A DNA stretch of 64,000 bases from Streptomyces odontomachi (GCF_024435355.1 NZ_JAMJWG010000016.1:124001-188000); one strand, 5' to 3'; positions 1-8,515 are shown, counted from the stretch's first letter. Notes: generated from the sequence alone by a model not told the origin. Translations and numbers: made by a program.

Positions 1-1292
1 GGCACCCGGTACAGGGCCGGGACGCCGACCAGCGGGCCGACCCCCAGCAGCAGGAAGGCCCAGCGCCAGCCCACCACGCCGGACACCAGCGGCAGCACCC
101 AGATGGAGGCCGCGCTCACCGCGTACCCGAGCGCCATCTGCGTGGTCAGTGCCGTCCCCACGGTCCGCGCTGACGCGAAGTCCCCCACCAGGGCGGAGTA
201 CATCGGGGAGTCCCCGATGATCGTGACGCCCCACAGCACGAGCACCGCCACCACCACCGGCTCGGGCGCGTCCGGCAACAGCGGCGTCAGCAGGCAGCAG
301 AGTCCGGAACAGGCCAGGCAGGCCATCGCCACCCGGGCGCGCCCCCACCGGTCGGCGGCCCATCCGGCGGCGAGGCAGCCGACCACGCCGCTCGCCCCGA
401 TCACCAGGAAGGCGCCCCGGGACGGCGTCAGCAGGACGTCCAGCGGCGAACCGTTCCTCGCGCAGCGGGCCGTGAGGGACGGCAGCCACGTCCACATCGC
501 GTACAGCTCCCACATGTGGCCGAGGTACCCGAGCGTCGCGAGGCGCTGCCGGCGGTCCCGCAGCAGCGCCCACACGGCGTCACGCCGCGGCGGCCGCGCG
601 GGCGGCACGTACGGCCCGAGCCGGCATCCCAGAGCGAGCAGCCCGGCGAGTGCGGCGGCCCCGGCGGCGCAGGACAGCAGCGCCCGCCAGCCCGGCAGCG
701 GCAGGTCGAGCGCGAGGCGCGGAGAGGCCGTGCCCAGGGTGAGCGCGGCGACCACGGTGGCGACGGCGGTGCCCCGCCGGGCCCGGTACCAGGACGTCAC
801 CACGCGCATCCCGGGCGGGTAGACGCCGGCGAGCGCGACCCCCGTGGCGGCGCGCAGGGCGAGCGTCGGGCCGTACCCGAGGTCGAGCACGACGGGTGCC
901 ACCGTCGTGAGCGCGGTGAGCAGCGCGCTCGCTGCGATCAGGAGGCGCGGCGCCACCCGGTCGGTCAACCGGGCGAGCGCGGAGGCCACCGCGCCTGCGG
1001 CGAAGCCGAGTTGCACGGCGCCGGTGAGCCAGGAGGCCTGCCCGGCGTCGATGTGCCACTCGGCCCGCAGGTCGCCGATGACGGCGGAGACGCTGAACCA
1101 GCAGGAGATCGCGAGGATCTGGACGGCCGTGACGAGGGCGAGCTGGCCACCGGCGCCGGTCCGCCGCACCGATCCGTGGGCCCCGGGTGCACCGCGCTGG
1201 CCAGCGGCAGGGCGGCCCCGGTTGTCCCGGTGAGGAGCCGCCGGCCCGCGCGTGCCGCCCGGCAGCCGCAGGCGGGCGCCCCGCAGCCTCAC
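1..1292 (-). CDS. MFS transporter (C-terminus beyond window)
   Basis: Major facilitator superfamily permease of unknown substrate, read on the minus strand and still open at position 1, so the C-terminal end lies outside the window. The translated frame shows repeated hydrophobic helices and the typical MFS loop between helices 2 and 3 (VASALARLTDRVAPRLL), plus short basic cytoplasmic loops. The start is taken as GTG at 1292, whose GTGA overlaps the stop codon of the upstream ROK regulator gene, a classic sign of translational coupling; a second GTG at 1169 would remove an Arg-rich 40-residue leader and is a fair alternative. Co-transcription with a ROK regulator suggests uptake or efflux of a sugar-like compound, but this is inference. 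Confidence is high for the family and low for the substrate. Confidence 0.85.
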   Translation of the reverse strand, partial: MRLRGARLRLPGGTRGPAAPHRDNRGRPAAGQRGAPGAHGSVRRTGAGGQLALVTAVQILAISCWFSVSAVIGDLRAEWHIDAGQASWLTGAVQLGFAAGAVASALARLTDRVAPRLLIAASALLTALTTVAPVVLDLGYGPTLALRAATGVALAGVYPPGMRVVTSWYRARRGTAVATVVAALTLGTASPRLALDLPLPGWRALLSCAAGAAALAGLLALGCRLGPYVPPARPPRRDAVWALLRDRRQRLATLGYLGHMWELYAMWTWLPSLTARCARNGSPLDVLLTPSRGAFLVIGASGVVGCLAAGWAADRWGRARVAMACLACSGLCCLLTPLLPDAPEPVVVAVLVLWGVTIIGDSPMYSALVGDFASARTVGTALTTQMALGYAVSAASIWVLPLVSGVVGWRWAFLLLGVGPLVGVPALYRV

Positions 1293-2506
1293 GCGGGCAC
1301 GGACCCGCTGACGAGACGGTCGACGTGCCGCGGGCTGAGGGTGTGCTCGATGACGGCGAGGGCCGCGCCCCGGACGCCGGCGCGCTCGCCGAGGCGGGCG
1401 GGTTCCAGCACCAGCGGGCGGGCCGCGGACGGCAGCGCGGCACGGTAGATCGCCTCGTGCATCCCGGCGAGGAACTGGTCGCCGGCGTCGACGAGATAGC
1501 CCCAGGCGGTGATCACGTCCGGGTTCAGCAGGTTCACCATGGCGGCCACCACCTCCCCCGTCTGCCGCCCGGCGCGGCGCAGCGCCTGGCTGGCCTCCAC
1601 CACGCCCGACCGGGCGAGCGCGGCGAGGTCGCGGGCCGAGTGGGCCTCGAACCCCTGCCGGCCCAGGGACTCGGCCAGCGCCGCGCCACCGGCGACCGTG
1701 TTGAGGCAGCCGGTGCTCCCGCAGGTGCAGGGCAGATCGGAGTCGCGCACCTTCACATGCCCGATCTCCCCGGTCCGGCCGGCCGCGCCGCGCACGATCC
1801 GCCCCTCCACGACCAGGCCGCACGCGATGACCGTGCCCACCTTCAGGCACAGGAACATGCGGGACTCGGGCCAGTAGGCCTCGCGTTCGCCGAGGGCCAT
1901 CAGGTTGACGTCGCGGTCGACGAACACGGGACAGCCGAAGACCTCGGAGAGCCGTTCGCCGAAGGAGGAGGCCGACCACGAGGCGCCGCCGTCCCCGGGC
2001 GAGCCGTAGAACTCCACCTCGCCCGGGAGGCCGATGCCGATCCCGAACACCCGGGTGCCCGCACGGCCCGCGTTCGCAAGAGCCTGCGCGAACCCCTTCT
2101 GGAGCAGGTCGCACAGGGCGTCGGGGCCCGCGGCGAGGTCCTGTTCCAGCTGCTCGCTGCCGAGCACCTCGCCGGCCAGGTCGGTCACGGCCACGCGGAC
2201 CCCGCTCACCCCGACCTGCCCCGTCAGGGTGACGCCTGCGGACGGGTTGAAGGCCCATCGGGCAGCGGGCCGCCCGCGCCCCTGGGAGGTCTCCGTGCCC
2301 GAGGTCACCAGGCCGTGCCGGCCGAGGATGTCGAGCCGCTCGGCGACGGTGGAGCGCGCCACCCCGAGCGCGGCCGCGAGGTCCGACGTGCTGCTCGCCG
2401 GGGACCGTCGCAGGAGGTCGAGGACCTCGCCGGCGCGCGCGAAGCGCGGCGGCACGGGGGAGGCGTCGGGCGGGGGCGTCATCCAGAGTCCACGCTCGGA
2501 GTCCAT
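1289..2506 (-). CDS. ROK family transcriptional regulator
   Basis: Repressor of the ROK family: an N-terminal winged helix-turn-helix (SSTSDLAAALGVARSTVAER) followed by a sugar-kinase-like ROK domain. The domain keeps the GEIGH stretch and the zinc-binding CTCGSTGCLN motif, and the glycine-rich phosphate loops are visible (IGIGLPGEV). Such proteins normally control sugar transport and catabolism genes. It overlaps the downstream MFS gene by four bases and is divergent from a PEP-hydrolase-family gene, so it may control both. Start is uncertain: the frame is open up to a GTG at 2581, but that leader overlaps the divergent promoter; ATG at 2506 (used here) and ATG at 2482 are alternatives, none with a good Shine-Dalgarno sequence. 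Confidence 0.85.
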   Translation of the reverse strand: MDSERGLWMTPPPDASPVPPRFARAGEVLDLLRRSPASSTSDLAAALGVARSTVAERLDILGRHGLVTSGTETSQGRGRPAARWAFNPSAGVTLTGQVGVSGVRVAVTDLAGEVLGSEQLEQDLAAGPDALCDLLQKGFAQALANAGRAGTRVFGIGIGLPGEVEFYGSPGDGGASWSASSFGERLSEVFGCPVFVDRDVNLMALGEREAYWPESRMFLCLKVGTVIACGLVVEGRIVRGAAGRTGEIGHVKVRDSDLPCTCGSTGCLNTVAGGAALAESLGRQGFEAHSARDLAALARSGVVEASQALRRAGRQTGEVVAAMVNLLNPDVITAWGYLVDAGDQFLAGMHEAIYRAALPSAARPLVLEPARLGERAGVRGAALAVIEHTLSPRHVDRLVSGSVPA

Positions 2507-2562
2507 GACGCGATACGGCTGCTTCGACACAGAACGACGATACACCGACCGAACATCTCTTG

Positions 2563-2591
2563 TTGACGTCGATTTCCCCACTAAATATGTT
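2563..2591 (+). promoter_or_regulatory. Putative vegetative promoter of the PEP-hydrolase-family gene
   Basis: TTGACG (2563-2568), a 17-base spacer and TATGTT (2586-2591) fit a housekeeping promoter reading right. It sits about 50 bases upstream of the 2643 start, which has a strong AGGAGAG ribosome binding site. Its position over the 5' end of the longest possible ROK frame supports a shorter ROK start and makes this the likely target of the ROK repressor. Confidence 0.45.
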
Positions 2592-2642
2592 GCTCATCGA
2601 CGAAAATGATCGAGTAGGGAATCCAGCAGGAGAGAGGTACCC

Positions 2643-3476
2643 ATGTACACGCGGGCACAGGTACTCAAGCGGCTTCGCGCCCAGGTCGGTGCGGGACACC
2701 CCCTCGTCGGGGCCGGCGCGGGCAGCGGCATCTCCGCCAAGTACGCCGAACGCGGCGGCGCCGACCTCATCCTGGTCTACAACTCGGGCAAGTTCCGCAT
2801 GGCCGGACACGGTTCCAACGCGGGCCTGCTCGCCATCGGCGACGCCAACGCGATCGTGCTGGAGATGGGCGAACGTGACGTGCTGCCGGTGGTGCGCGAG
2901 ACTCCCGTGATCGCCGGGGTCAACGGCACCGACCCGACCAGGGTCATGCCCATCTTCCTGGCCCGGGTGGCGGACACCGGGTTCAGCGGCGTCATCAACT
3001 TCCCCTCCCACGGCCTCCTCGACGGCCGGTGGCGGCAGAGCCTGGAGGCCACCGGCTTCGGCTACGACCGTGAGGTGGAGATGATCCGCACCGCCCACCG
3101 CCGCGACCTGTTCACCCTGTCCTACTCCTTCACCCCCGACGAGGCGCGCGCCATGGCGGACGCGGGCGCCGACGTGGTGGTGGCGCACATGGGGCTCACG
3201 ACCGGCGGGGAGATCGGGGCGCAGGGCTCGTGGGCGAAGTCGCTCGACCAGTGCGCGGTCCTCATCAACGAGATCGCCGAGGCGGCCCGGGCCGTCAACC
3301 CCGAGGTCATGGTGGTCTGCCACGGCGGTCCGTTGGAGACCCCCGCCGACGTCCGGGCGGTCCTCGCCGAGACCGATGTGCAGGGGTTCATCGGGGCCTC
3401 CACGATGGAGCGGCTTCCCGTGGAGACCGCGATCGAAGGCGCCGTCCGCGGCTTCAAGGACCTCGCCCTGCGGTAG
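2643..3476 (+). CDS. Phosphoenolpyruvate hydrolase family (TIM-barrel) protein
   Basis: Member of the PEP_hydrolase / TIM-barrel signal-transduction family, 277 residues, also found as a domain of the plant Tm-1 virus-resistance protein. The sequence shows the alternating strands and helices of a TIM barrel, with conserved stretches such as VGAGAGSGISAKYAERGGADL near the start, GVNGTDP, the NFPSHGL loop, the late acidic-histidine element VVVAHMGLT and VCHGGP. ATG at 2643 is preceded by AGGAGAG at good distance. The true reaction is not established for most members; a lyase or hydrolase acting on a pyruvate-like acid is expected from fold. The divergent ROK/MFS pair suggests a role in a small catabolic unit. 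Family assignment is solid, function is not. Confidence 0.85.
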   Translation: MYTRAQVLKRLRAQVGAGHPLVGAGAGSGISAKYAERGGADLILVYNSGKFRMAGHGSNAGLLAIGDANAIVLEMGERDVLPVVRETPVIAGVNGTDPTRVMPIFLARVADTGFSGVINFPSHGLLDGRWRQSLEATGFGYDREVEMIRTAHRRDLFTLSYSFTPDEARAMADAGADVVVAHMGLTTGGEIGAQGSWAKSLDQCAVLINEIAEAARAVNPEVMVVCHGGPLETPADVRAVLAETDVQGFIGASTMERLPVETAIEGAVRGFKDLALR

Positions 3477-3502
3477 GCGGAATCCGGGCGTGCACCGGCG
3501 CT

Positions 3503-3533
3503 TGACTTCATGTCCACGTGAAGTCGCAGCCTG
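3503..3533 (+). promoter_or_regulatory. MerR-family type operator/promoter
   Basis: TTGACT (3503-3508) is embedded in the inverted repeat GACTTCA (3504-3510) - 8 bases - TGAAGTC (3519-3525), followed by a weak -10 (CAGCCT, 3527-3532) at an over-long spacing of 18-19 bases. A dyad lying between -35 and -10 with long spacing is the hallmark of promoters activated by MerR regulators. The methyltransferase ATG (3540) lies only a few bases behind the -10, so the mRNA is probably leaderless. No MerR gene is in the window. Confidence 0.6.
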
Positions 3534-3539
3534 ACGCCC

Positions 3540-4400
3540 ATGTCCGAGACCGAGTCCGTGAACCAGTCCGTGAACCAGCCCGTGAACCAGTCCGTGAACC
3601 AGCCCGAGAACCAATCCGAGAACGGGTCCGAGAACCAGGAAGCGGTGGCCGCACGCCGCGACACCGAGGCCCTGTTGTCCGTCCTCGACGCGGCGGACCG
3701 GGTGCCGAGCGCCGCCCGGCTGCGGGTCCGCTCCTACGAACTCCTCGCCCTCGTCCCGGGCTCGACCGTCGTGGACGTGGGGTGCGGCGCCGGGCGCGCC
3801 GTCGCCGAACTGGCCGACCGCGGCGTCCACCCCGTGGGGGTGGACCCCGACCCGGGGATGCTGGCCGCGGCGCGCGACCGCTGGTCGACCGGCGAGTTCC
3901 ACCGGGCGACGGCGGAGGACCTGCCGTTCCGCGACCGCAGCGTGCGCGGCTACCGTGCCGACAAGGTCTTCCATGTGCTCGACGAGCCCGAGCGCGCCGC
4001 TGCGGAAGCCCGCCGCATCCTCAGCCCCGGCGGCCGGATCGTCCTGACCGGGCAGGACTGGGACGCGTTCATGATCGACGCGGCTGACGCGGCCCTCACC
4101 CGCACCATCGTGCACGCCCGAGCCGACCTCCTCGGCGCACCCCGCGCCGCCCGCCGGTACCGCACCCTCCTCCTGGACGCCGGGTTCGTCGACGTCACCG
4201 TCGAGGTGCACACCCATGTGTTCACCGACGCCTCGATGCTGCCGCTGCTCGTCAGGATCGCCGAGGCGGCCTGCGCGGGCGGCACGGTCCGCCGGGAGGA
4301 GGCCGACGAGTGGCTCGCCGACCAGCGACGACGCGCGGAGTCCGACCGTTTCCTGCTCGCCGTCCCGATCTTCGTGGCAGCCGCGTCCGCGCCCGCCTGA
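3540..4400 (+). CDS. SAM-dependent methyltransferase with Asn/Gln repeat N-terminus
   Basis: Class I SAM-dependent methyltransferase of 286 residues. The Rossmann motif I is clear (STVVDVGCGAGRAVAEL), followed by motif II acid (PVGVDPDPGML), the AEDLPF loop and the post-motif FHVLDEPERAAAEARRILSPGGRIVLTG typical of UbiE/ArsM-like small-molecule methyltransferases. The first 35 residues are an unusual low-complexity run of SVNQ/PENQ units encoded by a 12-base tandem repeat, followed by ARRDTEALL where family homology probably begins. Substrate unknown. It is transcribed alone from a MerR-type promoter and faces the convergent GH92 gene. The start ATG has no Shine-Dalgarno sequence, fitting leaderless translation. 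Confidence 0.85.
   Translation: MSETESVNQSVNQPVNQSVNQPENQSENGSENQEAVAARRDTEALLSVLDAADRVPSAARLRVRSYELLALVPGSTVVDVGCGAGRAVAELADRGVHPVGVDPDPGMLAAARDRWSTGEFHRATAEDLPFRDRSVRGYRADKVFHVLDEPERAAAEARRILSPGGRIVLTGQDWDAFMIDAADAALTRTIVHARADLLGAPRAARRYRTLLLDAGFVDVTVEVHTHVFTDASMLPLLVRIAEAACAGGTVRREEADEWLADQRRRAESDRFLLAVPIFVAAASAPA
3555..3638 (+). repeat. 12-bp tandem repeat, 7 copies, in methyltransferase 5' end
   Basis: Seven consecutive 12-base units (consensus TCCGTGAACCAG, later copies with GAG for GTG) encode four-residue SVNQ-like units. Because the unit is a multiple of three, copy-number changes would lengthen or shorten the protein without a frameshift. Confidence 0.8.
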
Positions 4401-4404
4401 CGCG

Positions 4405-4420
4405 CAGACGCCGGCGTCTG
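4405..4420. terminator. Palindrome between convergent genes, possible terminator
   Basis: CAGACGCCGGCGTCTG is a perfect 16-base palindrome lying five bases after the methyltransferase stop codon and 95 bases beyond the end of the GH92 gene that faces it. It could form a short GC hairpin on either strand and act as a bidirectional terminator; there is no U-tract. Confidence 0.4.
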
Positions 4421-4515
4421 ACGCGCAGGCCCGGCGCGCGTCGGGCCGCCGGGTGGCGCCGGGTGGCCGTCCGACGCGCGCCGGAGCGCAGGTCGGCCGG
4501 CCACCCGGCAGGAAC

Positions 4516-7380
4516 TCACCCCGCCAGCGTCCACGTCTGTGCGGAGGTGCCGTTGCAGTCCCAGATCTGCAATCGCGTCCCGTCGTCCGTGGCGGACTGC
4601 GGAACGTCCAGGCAGCGCCCCGAGGCGGGGTTGACCAGCGCCCCGCCGCCCTTCGCCCACCACTGCTGGGCTCCGGTGCCGTTGCACGACCAGAGCTGGA
4701 CGAGGGTGCCGTTGGCGGTGCCGCTGGTGACGACGTCCAGGCACTTGCCGAACGCGCGCAGCGTGCCGTCGGAGGCGAGCGTCCACTTCTGCGCGTCCGA
4801 GCCGTTGCAGGTCCACAGCTGGACGGCCGTGCCATCCGCCGTGCTGCTCTGGTTCACGTCGACGCACTTGCCGGCGATCCCGGTGATGGGCCCGGTGACC
4901 GGGTCCTTCGGGCCGACGTCGAAGGACGGCGGGGCGTCGGCGGGGTCACTGCCCCAGGTGGTGGCCGTCGAGGACAGCGTGTAGTCGAGCGTGCCGCCGC
5001 CGGTGACGAACGACTCGGGCAGCCACGGCTTGCTGCTCGCCGCACCGTTCACCGCGAGCGACGTGACGTACTTGCTGGACTCCGAGGCCTGCGGGGCGTT
5101 GATCGTGATGACCTTGCCGTTGCCCCGGGTGATCACGGTGGTCGGGAACAGCGGGCTGGCCAGCGCGAGCTCGGCGCGCCCCGGCGCCTCCGGATACATG
5201 CCGAGGCTGGCCCACACCGACCACGACGCCATCTCGCCGAGGTCGTCGTTGCCGACCTCGCCGTCAGGGGTCGCCTTGAAGACCGTCGTCAGCGCCCGGC
5301 GCACCACGTCCTGCGCCTTGGCCGGGGCGCCCGCGTAGTCGTACGCCCACGGGGTCTCCAGCGTCGGCTCGTTGCCGAGATACGCGTACGGGCTGCCGGG
5401 TCCGGCGTTGAGTTTGGTGAAGAAGTCGTCCAGCCGGGAGCGCACCGCCGTGTCGCCGCCCATCGCGTCGAACAGGCCGCGGTAGTTCCACGGCACGGCC
5501 CAGGTGTACTGGGCCGCGTCGCCCTCCACGTACTCGTTCTCCTGGGTGGGGCTGAACGCGGGCCAGGTGTGGTCGGCGTTGCGCGGCTTGAGGTACTTCT
5601 GGCCGGACTCGAAGAGGTTGCGCCAGTTCTCCGCACGGTGCAGGAACGTGTCATGGGTCGAGGTGTCGCCGACCCGCCCGGCGAGCTGGGAGACGGCGAA
5701 GTCGGCGCCGGCGTACTCCAGGGTCGTGGCGGCGCTGCCCCAGACACCCGAGGCGCCGGACCTTATGAAGCCCAGGCTGTCGTAGTCACCGTGCCCGGGA
5801 CGTTCCCGGTCGTCGGAGGCGCCCGCCACGGCCTGGCGCACCGCGGCCGACGCGTCGAAGTCCGTGCCGCCGAAGGCGTAGATGCTCGCCTCGATCGACG
5901 GCAACGGATCGCCGTTCATCACGCCCGTACCGCCGTTGGCCAGCGTCCAGCGGTCCGCGTAGCCGGCCTGGGCGGCCTGGTTGACCGCCGACTGGGCGAT
6001 GTCGGAGGCCTCCTTCGGCGCGAGCAGCGCCACGAGTTGCACCTGGGAGCGGTAGACGTCCCAGCCCGAGAAGTCCGCGTACTGGGCGTGCCCGGCGGCG
6101 ACCGTGTGCACCGCCTTGTCGAAGCCCATGTACTGGCCGTTGACGTCGCTGAAGACGCTCGGGTGCAGCAGCGAGTGGTACAGGCCGGTGTACAGCACCT
6201 GCTTCTGGGTGGTGGTGCCGCCGGTGACCGAGATCCGGCCGAGCATGTCGTTCCACGCGGCGCGGCTCTTGTCCCGCATGGCGTCGAAGCCGGTGCCGCC
6301 CTGCTCCGCCACCTCGTTGGCCTGGGCGCCTGCCAGGCTGACGAAGGACACGCCCACGCGCACGGTGACCGACGGGTCGGCCGAGGTGTCGAAGGAGACC
6401 AGTCCGAGCGCGCCGGCCGCGGCGGACCCGGTGGACTCGGTGGACTTGGCGGACTTGGCGGACTTGGTGGACGAAGCCGAGGGGTGGCTCTGCCGGACCT
6501 TCTTCGTACCGGCCGCGTTCTGGCTCGCCACGGTCTTCGGCGCCTGCTGTGCCACACCGGCCGTGTGACCCGAGACCGACCTGCGCGAGGTGTCGAGCTT
6601 CCCGTCGGACAGCACGCCCGACGTGGTGAAGTCATGGTCGAAGGTGGCGTGGAAGTACACCCGGTAGCGGTTGCCCGCACCGCAGAAGCCGCCGCTGTCG
6701 GAGTACCCGGACACCGTGTTGGTGCCGATGCTCAGCGAACCGCTGGCCGCGTTGAACGCCTTGGCCGCGTCGATCGTCAACGACGCCTGCTGACCGGCCG
6801 GGTAGGTGAACCGCGCCGTGCCCGAGTGCTGTGCGGCGGTCAACTCGGTGCGCAGCCCGTTGTCGAACGTCACGGCGTACGAGCCGGGTGAAGACGACTC
6901 GTCGGCGTGGTCGAAGGTGGAGTAGTCCACGGGTGAGGAGCCGAGGACCGGCATGAACGGGATGTTGCCGTAGTCACCGCAGCCGGCACCGGAGATGTGC
7001 GTGAGGCTGAAGCCGCGGATGCGGTTGTCGTCGTAGTAGTAGCCGCCGTGCTGGTACTGCACGGTGTCCGGGCTCCACTGCACCATGCCGAACGGCGCAC
7101 TGGCCCCGGGGAAGGTGTTCCCTGCCCCGCCCCCGTTGCCGTAGTCCACGTCGCCGGGCTGCGTGCCGACGAACGGGTTCACGTACTGGGCGGGATCGTC
7201 GATCGCGGCCGGTGCGGCCCGGTGCACCTGCGCGGGCACGCCGTCGAAGGGCGCGGCGGCCGCGGTGGTGGCCACGGCGGCGGTCAGTAACAGCGCGGTG
7301 CCTGCGGAGAGCGCGACGCGGGGCCAGGTCCGGAGGCGGGGTCTGGGTCTGGGGGCGGGGGTTTCGTGCTCGCGTGTCAA
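4516..7380 (-). CDS. Secreted GH92 alpha-mannosidase with C-terminal ricin-B lectin domain
   Basis: Secreted glycoside hydrolase family 92 enzyme (954 residues), the family of calcium-dependent exo-alpha-mannosidases that trim N-glycans and yeast mannan. A signal peptide is plain in the first 43 residues (basic stretch, then GTALLLTAAVATTAAAAP). Family landmarks are YVNPFVGTQPGD, HISGAGCGDYG, VEGDAAQYTWAVPW and GNDDLGEMASW, the last carrying the acidic pair expected for the general base. A Ser/Lys/Ala linker near residue 300 is low complexity. The last 130 residues are a ricin-B/CBM13 trefoil with three QxW repeats (QKW, QQW, QTW). The start is TTG at 7380, five bases behind GGAG. It stands alone, with an inverted-repeat operator just upstream, so substrate-induced expression is likely. 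Confidence 0.93.
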   Translation of the reverse strand: MTREHETPAPRPRPRLRTWPRVALSAGTALLLTAAVATTAAAAPFDGVPAQVHRAAPAAIDDPAQYVNPFVGTQPGDVDYGNGGGAGNTFPGASAPFGMVQWSPDTVQYQHGGYYYDDNRIRGFSLTHISGAGCGDYGNIPFMPVLGSSPVDYSTFDHADESSSPGSYAVTFDNGLRTELTAAQHSGTARFTYPAGQQASLTIDAAKAFNAASGSLSIGTNTVSGYSDSGGFCGAGNRYRVYFHATFDHDFTTSGVLSDGKLDTSRRSVSGHTAGVAQQAPKTVASQNAAGTKKVRQSHPSASSTKSAKSAKSTESTGSAAAGALGLVSFDTSADPSVTVRVGVSFVSLAGAQANEVAEQGGTGFDAMRDKSRAAWNDMLGRISVTGGTTTQKQVLYTGLYHSLLHPSVFSDVNGQYMGFDKAVHTVAAGHAQYADFSGWDVYRSQVQLVALLAPKEASDIAQSAVNQAAQAGYADRWTLANGGTGVMNGDPLPSIEASIYAFGGTDFDASAAVRQAVAGASDDRERPGHGDYDSLGFIRSGASGVWGSAATTLEYAGADFAVSQLAGRVGDTSTHDTFLHRAENWRNLFESGQKYLKPRNADHTWPAFSPTQENEYVEGDAAQYTWAVPWNYRGLFDAMGGDTAVRSRLDDFFTKLNAGPGSPYAYLGNEPTLETPWAYDYAGAPAKAQDVVRRALTTVFKATPDGEVGNDDLGEMASWSVWASLGMYPEAPGRAELALASPLFPTTVITRGNGKVITINAPQASESSKYVTSLAVNGAASSKPWLPESFVTGGGTLDYTLSSTATTWGSDPADAPPSFDVGPKDPVTGPITGIAGKCVDVNQSSTADGTAVQLWTCNGSDAQKWTLASDGTLRAFGKCLDVVTSGTANGTLVQLWSCNGTGAQQWWAKGGGALVNPASGRCLDVPQSATDDGTRLQIWDCNGTSAQTWTLAG

Positions 7381-7390
7381 AGGAGCTCCC

Positions 7391-7404
7391 TGACATCGTT
7401 GTCA
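7391..7404. promoter_or_regulatory. TGACA-N4-TGTCA operator upstream of GH92 gene
   Basis: TGACATCGTTGTCA is a perfect 5-base inverted repeat with a 4-base CG-centred spacer, 10 bases upstream of the TTG start. Its symmetry resembles LacI-family operators of glycosidase genes. A further TTGTC/GACAA pair flanks it. Regulator unknown; none is encoded next door. Confidence 0.45.
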
Positions 7405-7592
7405 AATTGCGGGACAACCTTCAGGGAAGCGACATGTTCATGCCCAGTCAAGGTGTCGAACCGGTCGAACAGGCGGAGCCCGCCGTGCCGTGACGGCCTG
7501 CTCGGCCGGGGCGACACACTGGGAACGGCCGCCGAACCACCACGACGACGATGCGCGGGTGGCCCGTCGCCGATGACTCCGCGGCCGCCGGT

Positions 7593-8165
7593 TCAGGCGG
7601 CCAGCCGCCGCAGGGTCTCCTGGAAGGAGGCCGTGCCCTTGGGCGGCCGGTTGTGCGGGAGCTTGGCGAGGACGGCGGCCATGCCGCAGGTGTTGGTGAC
7701 ACCGGAGAAGACCAGTCCGGCGCCGACGGCTCCGGACAGCCAGTGCGCGCGGGACCTGGCGAGCCCGGCGGCGAAGCCCAGGACGACGAGCGATCCGGCG
7801 GCCAGGCGGACCTGGCGGTCCATGGGCCAGGTGGTGCGGGCCCCTGCGGGCCGCTCGACGTCGTGTCCGGCCGCCGCCCAGGCACTCGTGCCGCCGTCCA
7901 GGGTGGCCGCCTCGATGTCCAGCGCGGCCAGCTGTGCGCAGCCCTTGGCCGAACGGGCTCCGGAGGCGCACACCACCAGCAGGGGGCCGCGTGCGGCGGT
8001 GGTCCGCAGGGCGTCGGCGGCCTCGCCCAGGCGGTCCAGGGGGATGTTGTGGGCGCCCGGCAGATGGCCTGCGGCGTACTCGCCGGGCGAGCGCACGTCG
8101 ACAATGGTGTATTCGCCGTAGCCGGTGGCCGCCTGGCCTGGGGTGATGACGGTGGGGCTGATCAC
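7593..8165 (-). CDS. Rhodanese domain protein with YgaP-like (DUF2892) membrane tail
   Basis: Sulfurtransferase of about 190 residues. The N-terminal half is a rhodanese domain with DVRSPGEYAAGHLPGAHNIPL and the active-site loop CASGARS, whose Cys takes up the persulfide sulfur. The C-terminal half is a two-helix membrane segment of the YgaP/DUF2892 type (LAAGSLVVLGFAAGL, then the terminal CGMAAVLAKLPHNR signature). The GTG start at 8165 is chosen because AAAGG lies nine bases upstream; an upstream extension to 8276 would run through the operator. It is divergent from the CsoR-family repressor and shares its operator, so it belongs to the same persulfide-responsive regulon as the genes to the right. 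Confidence 0.9.
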   Translation of the reverse strand: MISPTVITPGQAATGYGEYTIVDVRSPGEYAAGHLPGAHNIPLDRLGEAADALRTTAARGPLLVVCASGARSAKGCAQLAALDIEAATLDGGTSAWAAAGHDVERPAGARTTWPMDRQVRLAAGSLVVLGFAAGLARSRAHWLSGAVGAGLVFSGVTNTCGMAAVLAKLPHNRPPKGTASFQETLRRLAA

Positions 8166-8206
8166 GAGACACTGCCTTTCAGTGGTTGGTGCCCCTCCAC
8201 GGTAAA

Positions 8207-8222
8207 ATACCCAGAGGGGTAT
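8207..8222. promoter_or_regulatory. CsoR/CstR-type operator between rhodanese and repressor genes
   Basis: ATACCCAGAGGGGTAT is an inverted repeat (ATACCC/GGGTAT, 4-base centre) of the kind bound by CsoR-family repressors. It lies in the divergent 71-base region between the rhodanese start (8165) and the repressor start (8237), so it can control both. Two similar sites occur at 11319 and 11362. Confidence 0.75.
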
Positions 8223-8236
8223 CCAGAGGAGGGTGT

Positions 8237-8515
8237 GTGCAACTCGACATGACGGCCGACGAGCTGAAGTCGGCACTGAACCGGTTGCGGCGGGCCCAGG
8301 GCCAGCTCGCGGGGGTCATCCGCATGGTCGAAGAGGGCCGGGACTGCGAGGACGTCATCACGCAGCTGGCCGCCGTCTCCCGCGCCCTGGACCGGGCCGG
8401 GTTCTCGATCATCGCGACGGGCTTGCAGCAGTGCATGACCAGCGAGGACCCGGAGATACGGGACTCCGCCCAGATGCGCGCCCGCCTGGAGAAGCTCTTC
8501 CTGTCGCTGGCCTGA
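8237..8515 (+). CDS. CsoR-family repressor, CstR-like (persulfide-sensing type)
   Basis: Small all-helical metal/sulfur-sensing repressor (92 residues from GTG 8237; GGAGG lies four bases upstream; ATG 8249 is an alternative). It has the family core LNRLRRAQGQLAGVIRMVEEGRDCEDVI. CsoR copper sensors bind Cu(I) with Cys-His-Cys; here Cys37 and Cys66 are present but the position four residues before the second Cys is Gly, not His. Loss of that His is typical of CstR, which forms di- or trisulfide bridges on exposure to persulfides. The neighbours (two rhodaneses, TauE exporter, persulfide dioxygenase) support a sulfide-stress regulon and argue against copper. Confidence 0.88.
   Translation: MQLDMTADELKSALNRLRRAQGQLAGVIRMVEEGRDCEDVITQLAAVSRALDRAGFSIIATGLQQCMTSEDPEIRDSAQMRARLEKLFLSLA

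Noticed and set aside
516..1448. Long plus-strand frame opposite the MFS gene
   Set aside because: Arg/Gly/Pro-rich antisense shadow; the minus-strand frame has clear membrane helices.
4216..6891. 891-codon plus-strand frame opposite the GH92 gene
   Set aside because: Antisense frame kept open by high GC; the GH92 and ricin-B motifs are on the other strand.
8237..8515. Copper-responsive CsoR assignment
   Set aside because: The Cu(I)-binding His position is Gly and all neighbours are sulfur genes, so CstR-like is preferred.
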